Source: Thiomargarita sp. (GTDB lineage Bacteria; Pseudomonadota; Gammaproteobacteria; Beggiatoales; Beggiatoaceae). From it: a DNA stretch of 11,042 nt. A program made the translations under genes and the position numbers. Every line of letters starts with the position of its first letter. Within the stretch, counting starts at the first letter, position 1. The DNA is taken from the NCBI GenBank assembly GCA_030635005.1, contig DAOVZS010000061.1, positions 1 through 11,042 of the forward strand, written 5' to 3'. Of the stretch, positions 7,959 to 11,042 are shown piece after piece. The notes under the pieces were generated by a model that saw nothing but the letters and a program-made list of their open reading frames with translations, searched no databases and had not been told where the DNA came from.

Positions 7959-7973
7959 GGAAAAAGGTTACCA
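7959..7973 (-). promoter_or_regulatory. possible sigma54-type promoter for amtB-glnK (imperfect)
   Basis: On the minus strand the 15 bases TGGTAACCTTTTTCC align with the sigma54 consensus TGGCACG-N4-TTGCA. The -24 GG is intact and the spacing is right, but the -12 element reads TTCC instead of TTGC. It sits about 80 bp upstream of the amtB ATG, where an NtrC-controlled promoter would be expected from the family's usual regulation. An alternative is an extended -10 sigma70 element (TGTTATCAT) nearer the gene. Neither is strong, and I saw no clear NtrC site. Confidence 0.25.
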
Positions 7974-7981
7974 AACTGTTT

Positions 7982-8197
7982 TTATAAATAACGAACATAG
8001 GGATATCGTTTTTCATAATCTGCAAATTCTTGTTCTAAATGGGTACTTTCAGATTGGCTAAGTGATTGCAATTCTGTTTTTAATAAAGAATGACGAATTG
8101 TATTTTTAAAATTTTGTGGTTGTCTAATTTTTTGTCTCATAAAATAAACAAAATCTGCAATTTCTGCTAAAATTTTTTGATACATTGGTTTTGTCAT
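7982..8197 (-). CDS. small hypothetical protein, 71 residues
   Basis: I do not recognise this protein. The frame encodes 71 residues with an ATG preceded by AGGA about 11 bases upstream, and it ends 102 bp before amtB. The N-terminal third (MYQKILAEIADFVYFMRQKI) looks like an amphipathic helix. A Ser/Gln-rich middle follows (LQSLSQSEST), then an acidic segment and an aromatic C-terminus (YEKRYPYVRYL). There are no cysteines and no convincing membrane span. It lies 43 bp downstream of the HEPN-like gene on the same strand, with a hairpin in between, so it may be the third gene of that set. Its DNA is AT-rich (for example 20% G+C in the line 8101-8160, counted by hand). It does not resemble a nucleotidyltransferase antitoxin. 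Confidence 0.55.
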   Translation of the reverse strand: MTKPMYQKILAEIADFVYFMRQKIRQPQNFKNTIRHSLLKTELQSLSQSESTHLEQEFADYEKRYPYVRYL

Positions 8198-8215
8198 TTC
8201 ATTTTTTTCCTATTG

Positions 8216-8238
8216 AGGAGGGCAACCTGTGCCCACCT
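8216..8238. repeat. intergenic hairpin, GGGCA/TGCCC inverted repeat
   Basis: Arms AGGAGGGCA (8216-8224) and TGCCCACCT (8230-8238) pair over 9 positions with a single A-A mismatch, around the 5-base loop ACCTG. This GC-rich element stands out in an AT-rich gap. It starts two bases after the stop codon of the HEPN-like gene and ends about 18 bases before the start of the 71-residue gene. No T run follows on either strand, so it is not a standard terminator. It resembles the short dispersed palindromes with a GTGGGCA/TGCCCAC core that I associate with some Beggiatoa-like and cyanobacterial genomes; that comparison is from memory. Confidence 0.6.
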
Positions 8239-8240
8239 AA

Positions 8241-8645
8241 TCAAAAATCAAGCAATTCTGTGAGTAATTGATTACAAATATCAACACTTTCAAGATATCC
8301 TTGACAATCAATATCAAAATTATACCTGTATTCTTCAGCACACACAGTAATCACCATTAAATCACTTCTATATTTTGTTTTGTTTGTTTTAAATGAAGTA
8401 TTGGCAATGACTTCTTCTAATAATTTATTCAATTTATGTGATTTAGAATAAGAAGCAAACTGGCTATTGCGTTCCAAAATATGTTTGAAAAAACATTCAA
8501 ACATTTGTTGATAATGAAAACAATGAATAGAGCAATCTTGAATAGAACTGCTGTTTAATAAGTCAACAGCAACCGCATGTCCCCAAGCTTTTCCACCCAG
8601 ATTATGAACATTTTCAAAGACTTGAAACATGTCTTGATAGTTCAC
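8241..8645 (-). CDS. HEPN-like domain protein, 134 residues
   Basis: The protein fits the all-alpha HEPN pattern in outline. It has an N-terminal helix with a DLL motif, the central IHCFHYQQMFECFFKHIL (residues 40-57), which resembles the family's FHAQQAAEKALKALL, and then SHKLNKLLEEV at 69-79 in place of THDLxxLL. EEYRYN at 104-109 stands where RYP is usual, and a final helix follows. The RNase-type R-x4-6-H motif of HEPN toxins is not visible, so catalytic activity is doubtful and a binding or structural role is possible. Translation would start at a GTG (8643-8645) overlapping the stop of the zinc-ribbon gene (GTGA), which implies coupling; an ATG five codons in is an alternative. G+C is about 27% over 8281-8460 by hand count, well below the neighbours, which hints at acquisition. 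No adjacent MNT nucleotidyltransferase is seen. Confidence 0.7.
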   Translation of the reverse strand: MNYQDMFQVFENVHNLGGKAWGHAVAVDLLNSSSIQDCSIHCFHYQQMFECFFKHILERNSQFASYSKSHKLNKLLEEVIANTSFKTNKTKYRSDLMVITVCAEEYRYNFDIDCQGYLESVDICNQLLTELLDF

Positions 8646-9157
8646 TCTTTCGTTTCAATAGTCCGTTTAAATATCGTTGCACCGCAATTGGGACAGGCTG
8701 GAATATAATCAGGTTTCTGAAATTGCAAGGCATGATGACACATCTCACAATATAAAGTGCCTAAACCAATGATTTCACCGCTATGCCACTCATTTGCCAG
8801 ACGTGCACGTTCCGCAATATTGTCTAATTCTAAACGGGTGTGATCCACCATCACACTAAACATATCTAATAAACGATCTTCAATCAATTCTAAATCAAAA
8901 TGCATCCAATCAGCTAAGGCGTTTTCGGTGCTGACAATAAATTCAGCCGCATCATGTAAATCACGTCGTAAATATTCACCAATATGTTCCGCTTCTTCAC
9001 GCGTCAACTCGTCTAAAACCAATGCTTGTTCTTTCGCATTCTCAATATGTTGTGTTAATGTATGTGTCGTGGCAGATTTTTGCGTCTCATCAACCCGTGT
9101 CAGCATTTTATGATAAGCTGGAATGAGATGCTCGTTTTGGTCTTTTTTGGTATTCAT
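8642..9157 (-). CDS. zinc-ribbon protein of the YbeL/DUF1451 family
   Basis: The C-terminal half matches the YbeL (DUF1451) family: NEWHSGEIIGLGTLYCEMC is nearly the family's YHSGEVVGLGNLVCEKC. It is followed by a second knuckle, so that C137, C140, C155 and C158 form a CxxC-x14-CxxC zinc ribbon. The N-terminal 120 residues are charged and helical, with LTREEAEHIGEYLRRDL at 51-67 corresponding to the family's LTRTEVDELTRAVRRDL. The length of 171 is close to E. coli YbeL (160). The molecular function of the family is not known to me. The start is well supported by AAGGGG (9163-9168) five bases upstream of the ATG. It is divergent from the lipoprotein gene, with only 24 bp between start codons, and heads the set with the HEPN-like gene. 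Confidence 0.9.
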   Translation of the reverse strand: MNTKKDQNEHLIPAYHKMLTRVDETQKSATTHTLTQHIENAKEQALVLDELTREEAEHIGEYLRRDLHDAAEFIVSTENALADWMHFDLELIEDRLLDMFSVMVDHTRLELDNIAERARLANEWHSGEIIGLGTLYCEMCHHALQFQKPDYIPACPNCGATIFKRTIETKE

Positions 9158-9180
9158 AAGTTCCCCTTTTCTAAAAAATT

Positions 9181-9194
9181 TATGTTAAAACATA
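9181..9194. promoter_or_regulatory. inverted repeat over the lipoprotein start codon (possible operator)
   Basis: TATGTT and AACATA form a perfect 6-bp inverted repeat with a 2-base centre, and it includes the ATG of the lipoprotein gene (9182-9184). Its right half coincides with the candidate -10 of the divergent zinc-ribbon gene. It could be an operator shared by both genes or a chance AT palindrome. Confidence 0.25.
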
Positions 9195-10198
9195 GTCTTG
9201 TGATTTCTTTCTGTTATATCTTAAGTGGATGTAGTAATATCAGCTATTATAGTCAAGCAATGGGCGGACAATGGGAAATTTACAGCGCGTCGCAACCGAT
9301 TGAACATATCATTGATAATCCTGATACATTACCTGCATTAAAACAACAATTGATAGATATCTTAAAAATACGTGCTTTTGCCACTGAAACGTTACATTTA
9401 CCTGAGAATGATAGTTATACTTATTATGCAGATTTAAAACGTTCTTATGTTGTGTGGAGTGTTTTTGCAAGCCCTAAATTTTCTTTTCAACCTTATCAAT
9501 GGTGTTTTCCTATATTAGGCTGTGTCAGTTATCGTGGATATTTTGCTGAAGCATCTGCCCAGACTTTGGCCACAGAATTACGTATACAAGGCTTTGATGT
9601 GTATGTGGCAGGTGTCCCTGCTTATTCTACCTTAGGTTGGTTTAGTGATCCCGTTCTCAATACGATGTTATTTTGGCCTAAAACTCAAATAATCGGTTTG
9701 ATTTTTCATGAATTGGCACATCAAAAAATATATATTAAAGATGATACCCCATTTAATGAAGCTTTTGCAAGAACAGTAGAATATGTGGGTGTCGAACGTT
9801 GGTTGGCACAACATAGTAGCCCAGAAGCGGTATTACAGTATCAACAATCACAGCAGCAATATCTTGAATTTATTAGCTTAGTTTTAACAGCCCGTAATCA
9901 GTTACAAGTCTTATATCAGAAACCATTATCTGAAAAAAAGATGCTAGCCGTTAAAAAGAGGATTTTTAAAACCTTACGCACAGATATCAAAACGCGTTGG
10001 AAAGGCTATGATGCTTGGATTTCAAAAGATTTTAATAATGCAAAATTGTTATCTGTAGCCACTTATCAAGATTATGTCCCAGCATTTAAGAAGTTACTGC
10101 ATCAAGTCAACGGTGATTTAAAGAAATTTTATCAGAAAGTGGCAGAATTGGGCGCATTACCTATCGCAGAACGACAGGCTATTTTGAATAATCTGTAA
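9182..10198 (+). CDS. lipoprotein with HExxH zinc-peptidase motif, PF10023 'aminopeptidase' family
   Basis: From the ATG at 9182 the product has 338 residues and starts with a short lipoprotein signal peptide: hydrophobic ISFCYILSGC with lipobox L14-S15-G16-C17. Ser follows at +2, which favours outer-membrane sorting. The catalytic core is GLIFHELAHQKIYIKDD (172-188) with H176-E177-H180, then FNEAFARTVEYVG (191-203), where E193 is a likely third zinc ligand. The DPVLNTMLFWP stretch (156-166) just before is also typical of this family of predicted aminopeptidases. Substrate and activity are not established by the sequence. The frame stays open upstream to 9062, but only the 9182 start gives a correct lipoprotein signal. 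There is no Shine-Dalgarno sequence before it, and its promoter must lie within the divergent zinc-ribbon gene. Confidence 0.88.
   Translation: MLKHSLVISFCYILSGCSNISYYSQAMGGQWEIYSASQPIEHIIDNPDTLPALKQQLIDILKIRAFATETLHLPENDSYTYYADLKRSYVVWSVFASPKFSFQPYQWCFPILGCVSYRGYFAEASAQTLATELRIQGFDVYVAGVPAYSTLGWFSDPVLNTMLFWPKTQIIGLIFHELAHQKIYIKDDTPFNEAFARTVEYVGVERWLAQHSSPEAVLQYQQSQQQYLEFISLVLTARNQLQVLYQKPLSEKKMLAVKKRIFKTLRTDIKTRWKGYDAWISKDFNNAKLLSVATYQDYVPAFKKLLHQVNGDLKKFYQKVAELGALPIAERQAILNNL
9189..9217 (-). promoter_or_regulatory. candidate sigma70 promoter for the zinc-ribbon / HEPN-like genes
   Basis: On the minus strand ATAACA (9217-9212) and TATGTT (9194-9189) are separated by exactly 17 bases, each matching 4 of 6 consensus positions. 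Transcription would begin near 9182, leaving a leader of about 25 bases with the AAGGGG ribosome binding site. The promoter would lie inside the first codons of the divergent lipoprotein gene. Confidence 0.35.
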
Positions 10199-10207
10199 CC
10201 CTATATT

Positions 10208-10235
10208 TTGCAATAGATTAAAAAAGTTGTATAAT
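10208..10235 (+). promoter_or_regulatory. sigma70 promoter for pgi
   Basis: TTGCAA (10208-10213) and a perfect TATAAT (10230-10235) are separated by 16 bases, about 50 bp before the pgi ATG. A second TATAAT (10259-10264) lacks a good -35. No terminator hairpin for the upstream lipoprotein gene is visible in this gap. Confidence 0.65.
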
Positions 10236-10285
10236 TAAAATATTTTTTTCAAATATATTATAATAGATTAATATCACTCTCAATT

Positions 10286-11042
10286 ATGATTATCAGTCAT
10301 ACCGATACTTGGGCAGCCCTTAAAACCCATCAACAGAGCTTAGCATCAATACATCTCAAAGATTTATTTACAGAAGATAAACAACGTTTTAAACATTTTT
10401 CTCTCGAAGCCTGTGATTTATTATTAGATTATTCTAAAAACCATTTAACACCTGAAACGCTTACGTTATTATGTCAGTTGGCTAAAAAAGCGAACATGCT
10501 TGAATGGATTGCCCGCATGTTTAATGGCGAAAAAGTGAATAATACTGAGCAACGTGCTGCCTTACATGTGGCATTGCGTCATCGTTCCCATCATCCTATT
10601 AGAGTAGACGGCAAAGATGTCATGCCCACTGTTCATGCTGAATTAGCCAAAATGCGCCAATTTAGTCATGTTGTGCGCGAGGGAGAATGGCAAGGCTATA
10701 CAGGAAAAACGATAAAACATATTGTTAATATTGGTATTGGAGGATCAGATTTAGGACCTGCAATGGTGACTAAAGCGTTAAAAGCCTACCACCATCCCCG
10801 TTTATGCAGTTATTTTGTGTCTAATGTTGATGGTACTCATTTAGGAGAAGTTTTAGATCAGATTAATCCAGAAACGACCTTATTTATTATTGCTTCAAAA
10901 ACATTCACCACCCAAGAAACCTTATTAAATGCCCAAAGTGCCCGTCGTTGGTTGATTGATAAACTCGGTGATGAAGACGCGATTGCCAAGCATTTTGTCG
11001 CTGTGAGCACTGCAAAGCAAAAAGTGATTGAATTTGGTATTA
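10286..11042 (+). CDS. pgi: glucose-6-phosphate isomerase Pgi (5' part, cut by window end)
   Basis: Pgi interconverts glucose 6-phosphate and fructose 6-phosphate in glycolysis and gluconeogenesis. The frame starts at ATG 10286 (MIISHTDTWAALKTHQQ) and runs 252 codons to the edge without a stop, about half of the usual 550 residues. Recognisable family segments are the ALRHRSHHPI stretch with its substrate-contacting region near residue 100, and GIGGSDLGP at about 151-159. ASKTFTTQET, starting near 203, is the sugar-phosphate-binding SKTFTT loop. The two SIS subdomain signatures and the catalytic Glu lie mostly beyond the window. No Shine-Dalgarno sequence is visible before the ATG. A good sigma70 promoter upstream suggests independent transcription. 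Confidence 0.96.
   Translation, partial: MIISHTDTWAALKTHQQSLASIHLKDLFTEDKQRFKHFSLEACDLLLDYSKNHLTPETLTLLCQLAKKANMLEWIARMFNGEKVNNTEQRAALHVALRHRSHHPIRVDGKDVMPTVHAELAKMRQFSHVVREGEWQGYTGKTIKHIVNIGIGGSDLGPAMVTKALKAYHHPRLCSYFVSNVDGTHLGEVLDQINPETTLFIIASKTFTTQETLLNAQSARRWLIDKLGDEDAIAKHFVAVSTAKQKVIEFGI

Noticed and set aside
8216..8238. Reading the GGGCA/TGCCC hairpin as a rho-independent terminator
   Set aside because: Neither strand has a T run after the stem; on the minus strand it is followed by CAATAGG and an A run that serves as the next gene's ribosome-binding region.
7982..8645. Classical MNT-HEPN toxin-antitoxin module
   Set aside because: The 71-residue protein lacks a nucleotidyltransferase GSxxxG-type motif, and the HEPN-like protein lacks the R-x4-6-H motif.
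9062..9181. Longer N-terminus for the lipoprotein
   Set aside because: This stretch is antisense to the start of the zinc-ribbon gene, and the extra 40 residues would bury the lipoprotein signal peptide.
1..11042. tRNA, rRNA, CRISPR array, transposase or phage genes
   Set aside because: No cloverleaf, regularly spaced direct repeats, IS ends or mobile-element proteins were seen on reading both strands.

Overview
The window reads as an ordinary, gene-dense stretch of a low-G+C gammaproteobacterial chromosome. The main evidence is a Pseudomonas-type pyrR-pyrB-pyrC' cluster in which the dihydroorotase-like protein has lost its catalytic metal ligands. Further support comes from a YbeL-type (DUF1451) zinc-ribbon protein, a PII/AmtB pair and a lipoprotein of the PF10023 'aminopeptidase' family. 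Hand-counted lines give roughly 35-40% G+C in the conserved genes. A filamentous sulfur oxidiser such as Beggiatoa (Thiotrichales) would fit, but that placement is inference from composition and gene content only.

Layout. Positions 1-137 hold the 3' tail of an unidentified plus-strand frame. Positions 253-3332 carry a plus-strand run of biosynthetic genes: thiL (thiamine-phosphate kinase), argG (argininosuccinate synthase) and aroE (shikimate dehydrogenase). argG and aroE overlap by four bases. Positions 3280-6072 are the minus-strand pyrimidine operon pyrR, pyrB, pyrC', with overlapping junctions; its last gene runs convergently 53 bp into the end of aroE. Positions 6113-6149 form a clear rho-independent terminator on the minus strand, lying after glnK and only about 40 bp before pyrR.

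Positions 6195-7879 are the minus-strand nitrogen-control pair amtB then glnK, in the reverse of the usual glnK-amtB order. Positions 7982-9157 are the least ordinary part: a minus-strand set made of a DUF1451 zinc-ribbon protein, a HEPN-like protein starting at an overlapping GTG, an intergenic hairpin and a 71-residue orphan protein. The last two genes are distinctly poorer in G+C than their neighbours. Divergent from this set, only 24 bp away, is a lipoprotein with a HELAH metalloprotease motif (9182-10198). It is followed by a strong-looking sigma70 promoter and the first 252 codons of pgi (10286 to the window end).

How the genes work together: PyrB and the inactive PyrC' are expected to form one aspartate transcarbamoylase holoenzyme, with PyrR as uracil/PRPP-responsive regulator. 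GlnK is expected to gate the AmtB ammonium channel. thiL, argG, aroE and pgi are unrelated housekeeping steps that share transcription or neighbourhood. No tRNA, rRNA, CRISPR array, insertion sequence or prophage gene was seen. If there is something undescribed here, the best candidate is the zinc-ribbon / HEPN-like / 71-residue cluster, and the evidence for a dedicated system is only suggestive.
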